Assembly: GCF_016743335.1 (NCBI RefSeq)
Contig: NZ_WCJE01000003.1
Location: 32,036 to 96,035 of the forward strand
From: Streptococcus suis
GTDB lineage: Bacteria; Bacillota; Bacilli; Lactobacillales; Streptococcaceae
Direction: 5' to 3'
DNA length: 64,000 bases
Shown here: in pieces, positions 8,682-16,872 of the stretch
How positions within the stretch are numbered: position 1 is the stretch's first letter
Layout: every line of letters begins with the position of its first letter
Notes under the pieces: model-generated
What the model saw: only the letters and a program-made list of their open reading frames with translations
What the model was told of the DNA's origin: nothing
The model's database searches: none
Program-made: the position numbers and the translations under genes

Positions 8682-8716
8682 TTGTTAATAATATCACAAA
8701 AACAAAAATAAAGCAA
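8682..8716 (-). promoter_or_regulatory. adhP promoter overlapped by a Rex-like operator
   Basis: An 18-base Rex-type site TTGTTAATAATATCACAA spans 8682-8699. On the minus strand the adhP -35 TTGCTT (8716-8711) and -10 TATTAT (8693-8688) are 17 bases apart, and the -10 lies inside the site. Rex bound here at low NADH would block RNA polymerase. Confidence 0.7.
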
Positions 8717-8799
8717 GTATATCAATAGATTTAAATTAATATCTATAAATGGAAAAAACCAGAAATTTATCCAAACTTTTTCAAAAAAATCTATTTACA

Positions 8800-8813
8800 T
8801 GGAAGCGTTTTCT
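8800..8813. promoter_or_regulatory. cre-like site (CcpA) in the adhP-adhE region
   Basis: TGGAAGCGTTTTCT fits the catabolite-responsive element pattern TGnAAnCGnnnnCn. It lies about 180 bases upstream of the adhE -35. Confidence 0.5.
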
Positions 8814-8934
8814 TGATAAACTAGTATCGTAAATGTTAGAGAAAGAATAAATGATAAAGATTTGTCTTACTTTATGTATTTTTCGACCAAACAAAGCAGA
8901 AACAAATCTGAATGTTTTCTGAAAACAGGAAAAA

Positions 8935-8948
8935 GTAAGCGCTTTCCA
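8935..8948. promoter_or_regulatory. Second cre-like site upstream of adhE
   Basis: GTAAGCGCTTTCCA has the GCGC core and flanking A/T of cre sites. It is about 40 bases upstream of the adhE -35, a usual position for CcpA activation or repression. Confidence 0.5.
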
Positions 8949-8964
8949 AAACAAAACAGAAAAA

Positions 8965-8982
8965 ATGTGAAAAAATTAACAA
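8965..8982. promoter_or_regulatory. Rex-like operator upstream of the adhE -35
   Basis: ATGTGAAAAAATTAACAA matches the Rex pattern (TTGTGAA-n4-TTAACAA) with one end mismatch. It is 6 bases ahead of the -35 hexamer. Confidence 0.6.
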
Positions 8983-8988
8983 TTTCTC

Positions 8989-9017
8989 TTTACAAATAAA
9001 ATAAAAAATAGTAGAAT
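8989..9017 (+). promoter_or_regulatory. adhE promoter
   Basis: -35 TTTACA (8989-8994) and -10 TAGAAT (9012-9017) with a 17-base spacer. The start point would be about 9024, inside the next Rex-like site. Confidence 0.75.
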
Positions 9018-9021
9018 AACA

Positions 9022-9039
9022 TTGTGAAAAAGTTAACAA
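9022..9039. promoter_or_regulatory. Rex-like operator over the adhE start point
   Basis: TTGTGAAAAAGTTAACAA lies directly after the -10, so binding of Rex would stop initiation. Together with 8965-8982 it brackets the promoter. Confidence 0.65.
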
Positions 9040-9069
9040 ATAGTTAGCGAGTATATTTGGAGGAACACA

Positions 9070-11721
9070 ATGGCTGATAAAAAAGTAGTATCACCAGAAG
9101 AAAAGTTGGTAGAAGCGCGCAAGCACGTCGATGAGCTTGTTCAAAAAGGTTTGGTTGCTCTTGATGAGTTCCGTAAACTTGGTCAAGAAGAAGTAGACTA
9201 TATTGTAGCGAAAGCTTCGGTTGCAGCCCTTGATAAACACGGTGAATTGGCAATGCACGCCTTTGAAGAAACCAAGCGTGGTGTATTCGAAGATAAGGCG
9301 ACTAAAAATTTGTTTGCCTGTGAGCACGTGGTTAACAATATGCGTCATACAAAAACAGTTGGTGTCATCGAAGAAGATGACGTTACGGGCTTGACTTTGA
9401 TTGCTGAGCCGGTCGGTGTTGTTTGTGGTATCACACCAACAACAAACCCAACGTCCACTGCTATCTTCAAATCCTTGATTGCCTTGAAAACACGCAACCC
9501 AATCGTCTTTGCCTTCCACCCATCTGCTCAAGAATCTTCAGCTCACGCAGCGCGTGTTGTCTATGAAGCAGCTGTGGCAGCTGGTGCTCCAGAAAACTGT
9601 ATCCAGTGGGTAACAAAACCATCTATGGAAGCAACATCTGAGTTGATGAAACATGATGGTATTGCGACTATTCTTGCAACTGGTGGTAACGCCATGGTGC
9701 GTGCGGCTTACTCTTGTGGTAAACCAGCTCTTGGTGTAGGTGCCGGCAACGTTCCTGCCTATGTTGAAAAATCTGCAAACATCCGTCAAGCTGCTCATGA
9801 TATCGTGATGTCTAAGTCATTTGATAATGGTATGGTCTGTGCGTCAGAACAAGCAGTTATCATTGATAAAGAAGTTTACGATGAGTTTGTAGCAGAATTC
9901 AAATCTTACAAAACTTACTTCGTTAATAAGAAAGAAAAAGCTCTTCTTGAAGAATACTGCTTCGGTGTGAAAGCTAACAGCAAAAACTGTGCTGAAGGTA
10001 AATTGAACGCAGACATCGTTGGTCGCCCAGCTGCATGGATCGCTGAGCAGGCCGGCTTCTCAGTGCCAGAAGGTACAAACATCTTGGCAGCTGAGGTTGC
10101 TGAAATCGGTGAGAAAGAACCATTGACTCGTGAGAAATTGTCACCTGTTATTGCCGTCTTGAAAGTTGATGGTCGTGCAGAAGGTCTTGAAGCAGCTCGC
10201 CAAATGGTTGAATTCCACGGTCTCGGTCACTCTGCAGCTATTCATACGGAAGACGCAGAATTGGCGAAAGAGTTTGGTACAATCGTACGTGCTATCCGTG
10301 TTATTTGGAACTCTCCATCTACTTTCGGTGGTATCGGTGATGTTTACAACGCATTCTTGCCATCATTGACACTTGGTTGTGGTTCTTACGGACGCAACTC
10401 AATCAGTGATAACGTAAGTGCTATGAACTTGCTCAACATCAAGAAAGTAGGAAGACGTAGAAATAATATGCAATGGTTTAAAGTTCCTTCTAAAACATAC
10501 TTCGAACGTGATTCTATCCAATATCTCCAAAAATGCCGTGACGTTGAACGTGTCATGATCGTTACAGACCGTGCCATGGTAGAACTTGGATTCCTAGATC
10601 GTATCATCGAACAATTGGACCTTCGTCGTAATAAAGTTGTTTATCAAATCTTCTCAGACGTTGAGCCAGATCCAGACATCACAACGGTTTATAAAGGTAC
10701 AGAATTGATGCGTACTTTCAAACCAGATACAATCATCGCACTCGGTGGTGGTTCACCAATGGATGCTGCCAAAGTTATGTGGCTCTTCTACGAACAACCA
10801 ACAGTTGATTTCCATGACCTGGTTCAAAAATTCATGGATATCCGTAAACGTGCCTTCAAGTTCCCAGAACTTGGTAAGAAATCTAAGTTTATCGCGATCC
10901 CAACTACATCAGGTACAGGTTCAGAAGTAACACCGTTCGCCGTAATCTCTGATAAAGCAAACAACCGTAAATACCCAATCGCTGACTACTCATTGACACC
11001 AACTGTGGCAATCGTTGACCCAGCACTCGTATTGACAGTACCTGCACACGTTACAGCGGATACTGGTATGGACGTATTGACTCACGCTACAGAAGCATAC
11101 GTTTCAACAGTAGCCAACGACTTTACAGATGGTTTAGCACTTCAAGCTATCAAACTAGTATTTGAAAACCTTGAAAGCTCAGTGAAGAATGCTGACTTTG
11201 TATCACGTGAGAAAATGCACAACGCATCAACTATGGCAGGTATGGCCTTCGCCAACGCATTCCTAGGTATTTCTCACTCAATGGCTCATAAGATTGGTGG
11301 ACGTTTCCATACTGTTCACGGTCGTACAAACGCTATCTTGCTTCCATACGTTATCCGCTACAACGGTACTCGTCCAGCTAAGACAGCTACATGGCCTAAG
11401 TACAACTACTATAAAGCAGATGAAAAATACCAAGACATCGCTCGTCTTCTAGGCTTGCCATGCTCAACACCAGAAGAAGCTGTTGCAGCATACGCACAAG
11501 CAGTTTACGACCTCGGTGAACGCATCGGTATCCAAATGAACTTGAAAGCACAAGGTATCGACGAGAAAGAACTCAAAGAACACTCTCGCGAATTGGCTCT
11601 TCTTGCCTACGAAGATCAATGTACCCCAGCTAACCCACGTCTAGCAATGGTTGACCACATGCAAGAAATCATCGAAGATGCCTACTATGGTTACAAAGAA
11701 CGTCCAGGTCGTTTGAAATAA
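9070..11721 (+). CDS. adhE: Bifunctional acetaldehyde-CoA/alcohol dehydrogenase
   Basis: An 883-residue fusion enzyme that reduces acetyl-CoA to acetaldehyde and then ethanol, using two NADH, at the end of mixed-acid fermentation. The N-terminal aldehyde dehydrogenase domain has its catalytic Cys at residue 257 (DNGMVCASEQ). A linker around residue 460 leads to the iron-dependent alcohol dehydrogenase domain with GGGSPMDAAK and the metal-binding GISHSMAHKIGG motif near residue 735. AdhE proteins of this length form spirosomes. The GGAGG ribosome binding site fixes the start. Codon use is strongly biased, as expected for a highly expressed gene. Rex and CcpA sites upstream indicate redox and carbon control. 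Confidence 0.97.
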   Translation: MADKKVVSPEEKLVEARKHVDELVQKGLVALDEFRKLGQEEVDYIVAKASVAALDKHGELAMHAFEETKRGVFEDKATKNLFACEHVVNNMRHTKTVGVIEEDDVTGLTLIAEPVGVVCGITPTTNPTSTAIFKSLIALKTRNPIVFAFHPSAQESSAHAARVVYEAAVAAGAPENCIQWVTKPSMEATSELMKHDGIATILATGGNAMVRAAYSCGKPALGVGAGNVPAYVEKSANIRQAAHDIVMSKSFDNGMVCASEQAVIIDKEVYDEFVAEFKSYKTYFVNKKEKALLEEYCFGVKANSKNCAEGKLNADIVGRPAAWIAEQAGFSVPEGTNILAAEVAEIGEKEPLTREKLSPVIAVLKVDGRAEGLEAARQMVEFHGLGHSAAIHTEDAELAKEFGTIVRAIRVIWNSPSTFGGIGDVYNAFLPSLTLGCGSYGRNSISDNVSAMNLLNIKKVGRRRNNMQWFKVPSKTYFERDSIQYLQKCRDVERVMIVTDRAMVELGFLDRIIEQLDLRRNKVVYQIFSDVEPDPDITTVYKGTELMRTFKPDTIIALGGGSPMDAAKVMWLFYEQPTVDFHDLVQKFMDIRKRAFKFPELGKKSKFIAIPTTSGTGSEVTPFAVISDKANNRKYPIADYSLTPTVAIVDPALVLTVPAHVTADTGMDVLTHATEAYVSTVANDFTDGLALQAIKLVFENLESSVKNADFVSREKMHNASTMAGMAFANAFLGISHSMAHKIGGRFHTVHGRTNAILLPYVIRYNGTRPAKTATWPKYNYYKADEKYQDIARLLGLPCSTPEEAVAAYAQAVYDLGERIGIQMNLKAQGIDEKELKEHSRELALLAYEDQCTPANPRLAMVDHMQEIIEDAYYGYKERPGRLK

Positions 11722-11994
11722 TCCTATTCCGTCGTCTTTCGTCGTTAGATTTCCTCGGTGAACTATAGTTCTACCCTCGTCAATCTGCCTAGAACGACTT
11801 AGGACTAGAATTATTTCGGTCGTTCGCCTTGTCTCGTTTAGAAAATCATTCCTTGATGGTTTAGCTTCGCCTTTGCCGCCTAGACTCTCTTAGGAAAAAC
11901 TGATTTTAAAATGCATATGCAAGTGTTTGTTAACAAATCATTTCTTAATAATCCTTGTATAAACAATTGGATTAGCCTCCAAAACTTTCTCAAA
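11722..11994. other. Intergenic region with short palindromes behind adhE
   Basis: No gene is visible. The stretch contains the perfect palindromes GAACTATAGTTC (11760-11771) and TTTGTTAACAAA (11926-11937) and several TCGTCG-rich segments, suggesting a degenerate intergenic repeat. The palindrome at 11926 resembles half of a Rex-type site but is far from any promoter. Confidence 0.4.
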
Positions 11995-12026
11995 CACCAG
12001 CTTACGTGAGTAGGTTGGTGTTTTTG
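11995..12026 (+). terminator. Terminator behind adhE
   Basis: An 11-base stem CACCAGCTTAC / GTAGGTTGGTG with two G-U pairs, loop GTGA, followed by TTTTTG. It is the first strong terminator after adhE, 270 bases downstream. Confidence 0.7.
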
Positions 12027-12180
12027 TGCATGAATAGTTGATTAATAAATGTTGATAAGGGAAAGGTCATTGCGAAATCTGACTTTACTAGTCTATATTG
12101 GTAATTTATGCGTTTGAAGTTGTGTTGTATGTTGGGGTAGAAAATATCCATAGGGACAGGGTTCTCTAGCAATTGAAAAA

Positions 12181-12190
12181 ATGGTATACT
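12181..12190 (+). promoter_or_regulatory. Extended -10 promoter of hsdM
   Basis: TGGTATACT gives an extended -10 with hexamer TATACT at 12185-12190, about 35 bases before the hsdM start. No good -35 is present, which is acceptable for extended -10 promoters. Confidence 0.5.
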
Positions 12191-12223
12191 AATACTAGTT
12201 TTTAGTAAATTGAGGTAATGATG

Positions 12224-13780
12224 ATGTCAGAGCAAGCACAAAGACAGGAACTTCACCGGAAAATATGGGCGATTGCAGATAAGGTACGAGGAGCAGTAGA
12301 TGGTTGGGATTTCAAACAGTACGTCTTGGGAATTCTGTTCTACCGTTTTATCAGTGAGAATTTTAAAAATTACATCGAGGGTGGAGATCCAGATGTAGAT
12401 TATGCTAATTTTCCAGAGGGGCAGATTACAGATGTCATCAAGGATGATGCAGTCAAAACCAAGGGATATTTTATCTATCCGTCGCAGTTATTTTCAAATG
12501 TGGTGAAACAGGCTAGAGGTAACGAAAATCTCAACACGGAGTTGAGGAAGATTTTTGATGCCATTGAGGATAGTGCGATTGGCTATGACAGTGAGCATGA
12601 TATCAAGGGCCTCTTTGATGACGTTGACACGCGGAGTAACCGTCTGGGCAATTCTGTTGCGGAAAGAAATCAGCGTTTGGTGGATATTTTAGAAGAGATT
12701 GCTAATCTTGATTTTGGGGATTTCGAGGATAACAAAATCGACCTTTTTGGTGATGCCTATGAGTTCTTGATTTCAAACTATGCCTCGAATGCTGGTAAGT
12801 CAGGCGGGGAATTTTTTACCCCTCAAAGCGTGTCCAAGTTGCTGGCTAAGATTGTCATGCTGGGAAAAGACGAGAAAAACAAGATTAACAAAATTTACGA
12901 TCCTGCATGTGGATCGGGATCGCTCTTGCTTCAAGCTAAGAAACAGTTTACTGAACATATCATCGAGGATGGTTTTTATGGACAGGAAATTAATATGACC
13001 ACTTATAACCTGGCTCGTATGAACATGTTCCTTCACAACATCAACTATGATAAATTTAGCATTGAGCGTGGCAATACCCTGCTAGATCCCAAACACGGCA
13101 ACGATAAACCCTTTGATGCCATCGTATCAAATCCTCCTTACTCCATCAAGTGGATTGGCAGCGATGATCCAACCTTAATCAATGATGATCGCTTTGCACC
13201 AGCTGGGATTTTGGCTCCAAAGTCCAAGGCTGACTTTGCCTTCATCATGCACAGTCTTTCCTATCTTTCGTCAAAAGGCAGAGCAGCCATCGTGACCTTC
13301 CCTGGTATTTTTTATCGTGGAGGTGCAGAGCAAAAAATCCGGAAGTACCTAGTGGATGGAAACTTTGTTGAGGCTGTCATTCAGCTACCGGACAATCTTT
13401 TTTTTGGTACCTCTATTGCTACCTGTATTCTCGTTTTGGCTAAAAATAAGAATACGACAGATACACTCTTTATAGATGCCAGTCGGGAATTTAAAAAAGA
13501 AACCAATAATAACATCTTAACCGAAGACAATATCCAGAATATTTTAGATGGATTTGACAAGGGAGAAGATAAGGAATATTTTGTTTCAGTTGCATCACAT
13601 GAGAAGATTGTCGAAAATGATTACAACCTGTCTGTTTCGACCTATGTAGAAAAGGAAGATACGCGAGAGAAGATTGACATCGTTCAGTTGAACAAAGATA
13701 TCGCTGAAACTGTGAAGAATATTGACCGTCTACGTGCTGAGATTGACAAGATTGTGGAGGAGTTGAGTCATGACCAATGA
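12224..13780 (+). CDS. hsdM: Type I restriction-modification system, DNA methyltransferase subunit
   Basis: A 518-residue N6-adenine methyltransferase subunit that uses S-adenosylmethionine and works in an M2S complex, with specificity set by HsdS. The SAM-binding motif DPACGSGS starts near residue 226 and the catalytic NPPY near 303. An HsdM N-terminal helical domain ([24 protein letters not shown]) is present. Three ATGs occur at 12218, 12221 and 12224; I prefer the last because GAGG at 12212 is then 8 bases away. It overlaps rhuM by 11 bases, so translation is coupled. Confidence 0.95.
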   Translation: MSEQAQRQELHRKIWAIADKVRGAVDGWDFKQYVLGILFYRFISENFKNYIEGGDPDVDYANFPEGQITDVIKDDAVKTKGYFIYPSQLFSNVVKQARGNENLNTELRKIFDAIEDSAIGYDSEHDIKGLFDDVDTRSNRLGNSVAERNQRLVDILEEIANLDFGDFEDNKIDLFGDAYEFLISNYASNAGKSGGEFFTPQSVSKLLAKIVMLGKDEKNKINKIYDPACGSGSLLLQAKKQFTEHIIEDGFYGQEINMTTYNLARMNMFLHNINYDKFSIERGNTLLDPKHGNDKPFDAIVSNPPYSIKWIGSDDPTLINDDRFAPAGILAPKSKADFAFIMHSLSYLSSKGRAAIVTFPGIFYRGGAEQKIRKYLVDGNFVEAVIQLPDNLFFGTSIATCILVLAKNKNTTDTLFIDASREFKKETNNNILTEDNIQNILDGFDKGEDKEYFVSVASHEKIVENDYNLSVSTYVEKEDTREKIDIVQLNKDIAETVKNIDRLRAEIDKIVEELSHDQ

Positions 13781-14777
13781 TATCATCATCTACACAACAG
13801 ATGACGGCAAGGCGTCAATCGAACTTCATCTGGACAATGGAACAGTCTGGCTGACCCAGTTGGAGTTGGCGGAACTTTTTCAGACTTCCAAGCAGAATAT
13901 CAGCAAGCATATTAAGGCTATTTTTGAGGATGGCGAACTTGATGAAAAAGTGGTTGTCAACTATCAGTTGACAACCACTCAACACGGGGCAATGGCAGGA
14001 AAAACCCAGAGCCGAAAGACTGCTTACTACAACCTGGATATGATACTGGCTATCGGCTATCGGGTACGGTCACCTCGTGGAGTACAATTTCGGAACTACG
14101 CTTCAACTGTTTTAAAAGAGTACTTGATCAAAGGCTTTGCTATGGACGATGACCGTTTGAAAAATTTGGGCGGCGGGTCTTATTTCAAGGAACTCCTTGA
14201 CCGCATTCGAGATATTCGTTCAAGCGAAAAAGTGTTTTATCGTCAGATTTTAGACTTGTTTGCGACCTCAAGTGACTATAATGCAAGAAGTAGTGAAGCC
14301 CAGCAATTTTTTGCAACGGTGCAAAATAAGTTGCATTATGCCATTCATCACCATACCGCAAGCGAACTGATTTACACTAGAGTAGATAGTGAGAAAGAAT
14401 TTATGGGCTTGACGACCTTCAAGGGTGAATTGCCAACCTTTTCGGAGGCTACGGTTGCCAAAAATTATCTGACCGAGCAAGAGTTACAAGGTCTCAATCA
14501 GTTGGTATCGGGGTATTTGGACTTTGCCGAGAGGCAGGCCCAGCGTCAGATTGTCATGACCATGGCGGACTGGATCCAGCACGTGGATCGGATTTTACTG
14601 GCAACGGGTGAGGACCTCCTGACCCATGCAGGAACTATATCCCGCGAGCAGATGACGGAAAAAGTCAGTCAAGAGTACCGAAAATATAAAGCCAAGACCC
14701 TCAGTCAAGTTGAAAAAGACTACCTAGCCCACCTCAAACACCTAGAAAAAACAGCTCAAGAGGGGGAGAAAAAATGA
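13770..14777 (+). CDS. rhuM: RhuM family protein embedded in the type I locus
   Basis: A 335-residue protein of the RhuM family (named after a Salmonella pathogenicity island gene), often found inside type I restriction loci. The N-terminal half has a winged-helix-like region ([30 protein letters not shown], residues 30-60) followed by the family core [21 protein letters not shown] (about 88-108). The C-terminal half is helical and charged. Its biochemical role is unknown. It overlaps hsdM upstream and the hsdS remnant downstream by 4 bases, so it belongs to the same transcript. Confidence 0.85.
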   Translation: MTNDIIIYTTDDGKASIELHLDNGTVWLTQLELAELFQTSKQNISKHIKAIFEDGELDEKVVVNYQLTTTQHGAMAGKTQSRKTAYYNLDMILAIGYRVRSPRGVQFRNYASTVLKEYLIKGFAMDDDRLKNLGGGSYFKELLDRIRDIRSSEKVFYRQILDLFATSSDYNARSSEAQQFFATVQNKLHYAIHHHTASELIYTRVDSEKEFMGLTTFKGELPTFSEATVAKNYLTEQELQGLNQLVSGYLDFAERQAQRQIVMTMADWIQHVDRILLATGEDLLTHAGTISREQMTEKVSQEYRKYKAKTLSQVEKDYLAHLKHLEKTAQEGEKK

Positions 14778-14917
14778 CAAAAATAGAAGAAATGTTGGCT
14801 GACCTCTGCCCTAATGGCTCAAACAGTCAGGGGAGTGACTGTTTGAGGTGGGAAATAAGGCAAAGTCATAACTTTGCCTCCTTGCAACGACAAAGTGGGC
14901 GAATGAAAGGATGCTAG
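14774..14917 (+). pseudogene. Remnant of an hsdS 5' end
   Basis: A 47-codon frame opens with [15 protein letters not shown], which closely parallels the start of the intact hsdS a little further on (MNQIEKMLQDYCPNG). After that the frame turns into sequence with two hairpins and stops one base before the next hsdS start codon. It is the native N-terminus of an earlier HsdS left behind when the reading frame was rebuilt. It overlaps rhuM by 4 bases, as a functional hsdS would. Confidence 0.75.
14820..14878. repeat. Two perfect inverted repeats inside the hsdS remnant
   Basis: CAAACAGTCA / TGACTGTTTG (14820-14829 and 14836-14845, 6-base loop) and GGCAAAGT / ACTTTGCC (14859-14866 and 14871-14878, 4-base loop). 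Neither is followed by a T-run. They may attenuate hsdS or mark the recombination point. Confidence 0.65.
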
Positions 14918-14918
14918 T

Positions 14919-16106
14919 ATGAACCAAATCGAAAAGATGCTACAAGATTACTGTCCAAATGGAGTTGAGTGGAAAGAGTTGGGGGATAGAGAGGTTGCAA
15001 AACTTTCTCGTGGGAAAGTGATGTCTAAACAGTTTTTAGAAGAAAATAAAGGCGTGTTTCCAGTTTATTCCTCCCAAACTGCAAACAGTGGCGAGATTGG
15101 TAAAATTTCAACATTTGATTTTGATGGCGAATACATAACATGGACAACTGATGGTGCAAATGCTGGTACAGTATTTTATCGTCAAGGAAAATTTAGTATC
15201 ACTAATGTTTGTGGTTTAGTAGATATACAAAATGATAAATTACTTACTAAGTTTGTTTATTATTATTTAACAATTACAACTAAAAAATACGTGTCTTCAG
15301 GTATGGGAAATCCGAAACTGATGTCAAATGTCATGGCGAAAATCAAAATCCCTATCCCCCCGCTAGAAATTCAGGAAGAAATTGTGAAAATACTTGACAA
15401 ATTCACTGAATATGTTACAGAATTGACCGCAGAATTGACCGCAGAATTGACCCTCCGACAGAAGCAATATAATTATTTTAGAGATTATTTATTGAACTTT
15501 GATAGTGATAGTTCGGGGGGGGCGAACAATAAAGTTTATCAGGTTGAGTGGAAGACGCTGGGGGATATTGCAAAATTGAAAAATGGAAAAGATTGGAAAA
15601 GTCTTTCTGTTGGTGATGTTCCGGTCTATGGTAGTGGTGGTGCGATGGGAGAGTTCGTCTCAGAATATGCGTATAATAAACCGACTGTCTTAATTCCCAG
15701 AAAAGGGTCGATATCTAATCTATTTTATCTCGAAAAACCTTTTTGGAATGTTGATACGATTTACTATACTGAAATTGATGACAGTCAGGTTGTGCCAAGA
15801 TATTTATATTATTACTTAACTACCATTGATTTGGAGAGTATGGCAACAAATCCAACAAGACCAAGTTTGACCCAAGCTATTCTGGATAAAATCCCCATCC
15901 CCGTTCCTTCTCTCCCTATCCAACAACGCATCGTCCAAGTTCTTGATAACTTCGATGCAGTTTGTAACGACCTTAATATCGGACTGCCCAAGGAGATTGA
16001 GTTACGCCAAAAACAGTATGAATATTTTAGAGAAAAACTCTTGACATTCACCGCCGAAGGCGTGTACACTGACAGTACAGTACAGTACAGTACAGACAAG
16101 ACCTGA
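14919..16106 (+). CDS. hsdS: Type I restriction-modification specificity subunit, current frame ends early
   Basis: A 395-residue HsdS that selects the DNA sequence methylated or cut by the HsdM/HsdR complex. Two target-recognition domains are visible: one in residues 15-155, ending in the conserved helix RQKQYNYFRDYLLNF, and one in about 207-345, ending in LPKEIELRQKQYEYFREKLLTF. After VYTDSTVQY the frame leaves the conserved linker because of an (ACAGT) repeat and stops at 16106. One unit less continues as QDLIRLLNWVFGPIR into a third domain (16148-16732). A TAEL-type repeat and a G8 tract also lie in the gene, so several alleles are expected within a population. Confidence 0.88.
   Translation: MNQIEKMLQDYCPNGVEWKELGDREVAKLSRGKVMSKQFLEENKGVFPVYSSQTANSGEIGKISTFDFDGEYITWTTDGANAGTVFYRQGKFSITNVCGLVDIQNDKLLTKFVYYYLTITTKKYVSSGMGNPKLMSNVMAKIKIPIPPLEIQEEIVKILDKFTEYVTELTAELTAELTLRQKQYNYFRDYLLNFDSDSSGGANNKVYQVEWKTLGDIAKLKNGKDWKSLSVGDVPVYGSGGAMGEFVSEYAYNKPTVLIPRKGSISNLFYLEKPFWNVDTIYYTEIDDSQVVPRYLYYYLTTIDLESMATNPTRPSLTQAILDKIPIPVPSLPIQQRIVQVLDNFDAVCNDLNIGLPKEIELRQKQYEYFREKLLTFTAEGVYTDSTVQYSTDKT
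15420..15452 (+). repeat. 12-bp tandem repeat in hsdS encoding E-L-T-A units
   Basis: GAATTGACCGCA occurs twice, followed by a third partial copy (2.75 units), encoding ELTAELTAELT in the central helix. In EcoR124I-type enzymes the number of TAEL repeats sets the spacing between the half-sites of the recognition sequence, so a change here would alter specificity without a frameshift. Confidence 0.85.
15515..15522 (+). repeat. G8 homopolymer in hsdS
   Basis: Eight G residues flanked by GTTC and CGAAC lie in the linker between the first and second recognition domains (encoded SSGGAN). Slippage by one base would truncate HsdS after one domain, as known for the poly-G tract of the NgoAV hsdS. 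Confidence 0.8.
16072..16095 (+). repeat. Pentanucleotide repeat (ACAGT) that sets the hsdS reading frame
   Basis: Four ACAGT units plus ACAG. With the four units present the frame reads TDSTVQYSTDKT and stops at 16106. With three units it reads TDSTVQYRQDLIRLLNWVFGPIR, the conserved HsdS linker, and runs on to 16732. This is a simple-sequence on/off or domain-number switch. Confidence 0.9.
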
Positions 16107-16147
16107 TTAGGCTCTTAAACTGGGTCTTTGGTCCGATACGGGGAGAG

Positions 16148-16732
16148 TTGGGGGCAATTTGCACCTTTACTCGTGGAAATGGCCTTCAGAAGAAAGATTT
16201 TACAGAAGAGGGTTACCCCGTTATTCATTACGGACAGATTTACACTCGCTATGGCTTTTCGACGGATAAGACAATCTCTTTCACTGACCAAAGCGTCTTT
16301 GCTAAATTAAAGAAAGCTCAGCCGGGTGACATTGTCATGGCAACGACTTCTGAGAATGTCGAAGATGTTGGAAAAGCAGTCGTATGGGAAGGAAATGAAG
16401 AAGTAGGGATTGGAGGTCACTCTTGTGCTTTACAAACTGAGCAATCGTCAAAATTTCTGGTCTATTATTTTCAATCCAATGATTTTCAACGACAAAAAGA
16501 AAAAATGGTTGTTGGGACGAAAGTAATTGAGTTGTATCCTAAAAATATACAGAAGATGCTTATCGTCTTACCATCTTTTTCAACTCAAAAACGCATCGTT
16601 GCTATCCTCGACAAATTTGATGAGTTGACGACCTCGATTTCTCACGGTTTGCCAAAGGAAATTGAGTTGCGTCAGAAGCAGTATCAGTATTTTAGAGATA
16701 CCTTGCTCAATTTTCCCAACAAATACGAATAA
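16148..16732 (+). CDS. hsdS: Third HsdS recognition domain, out of frame in this sequence
   Basis: A 194-residue half-HsdS with one target-recognition domain (GAICTFTRGNGLQKKDF to VLPSFSTQKRIVAIL) and the C-terminal conserved helix LPKEIELRQKQYQYFRDTLLNF. It is in the frame that continues the hsdS linker if one ACAGT unit is lost, giving one protein of about 602 residues. By itself it could start only at the TTG at 16148 with a poorly spaced GGGGAG, so separate translation is doubtful, though half-HsdS proteins can dimerise. A terminator follows at 16747-16778. Confidence 0.75.
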   Translation: MGAICTFTRGNGLQKKDFTEEGYPVIHYGQIYTRYGFSTDKTISFTDQSVFAKLKKAQPGDIVMATTSENVEDVGKAVVWEGNEEVGIGGHSCALQTEQSSKFLVYYFQSNDFQRQKEKMVVGTKVIELYPKNIQKMLIVLPSFSTQKRIVAILDKFDELTTSISHGLPKEIELRQKQYQYFRDTLLNFPNKYE

Positions 16733-16746
16733 ATAGGATGAGAAAC

Positions 16747-16778
16747 AAAGAATTGTGGTTCAACTGCAATTCTTTTTG
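16747..16778 (+). terminator. Terminator behind hsdS
   Basis: Perfect 9-base stem AAAGAATTG / CAATTCTTT, 11-base loop, then a T-rich run. It separates the hsdM-hsdS transcript from the toxin-antitoxin pair. Confidence 0.75.
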
Positions 16779-16795
16779 ATTTGAGAGGATATTGT

Positions 16796-16847
16796 TTTAC
16801 ATATAACAAAGAATAATGTAAAATAAAATTACCAAAAAGGTAATTTT
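16796..16847 (+). promoter_or_regulatory. Promoter and operator of the toxin-antitoxin pair
   Basis: -35 TTTACA (16796-16801) and -10 TAAAAT (16819-16824) with a 17-base spacer. Directly after the -10 lies a perfect inverted repeat AAAATTACC-AAAAA-GGTAATTTT (16825-16847), the likely operator of the HTH antitoxin. Confidence 0.78.
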
Positions 16848-16872
16848 GGTAGAGATTGCGAAAGGAAATTGA

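Noticed and set aside
11926..11937. TTTGTTAACAAA as a fourth Rex site
   Set aside because: It lies behind adhE, far from any promoter, and lacks the TGTGA half-site.
16148..16732. Independent small hsdS gene
   Set aside because: The TTG start has a badly spaced ribosome binding site, and the frame joins hsdS exactly when one ACAGT unit is removed, so it is treated as the 3' part of hsdS.
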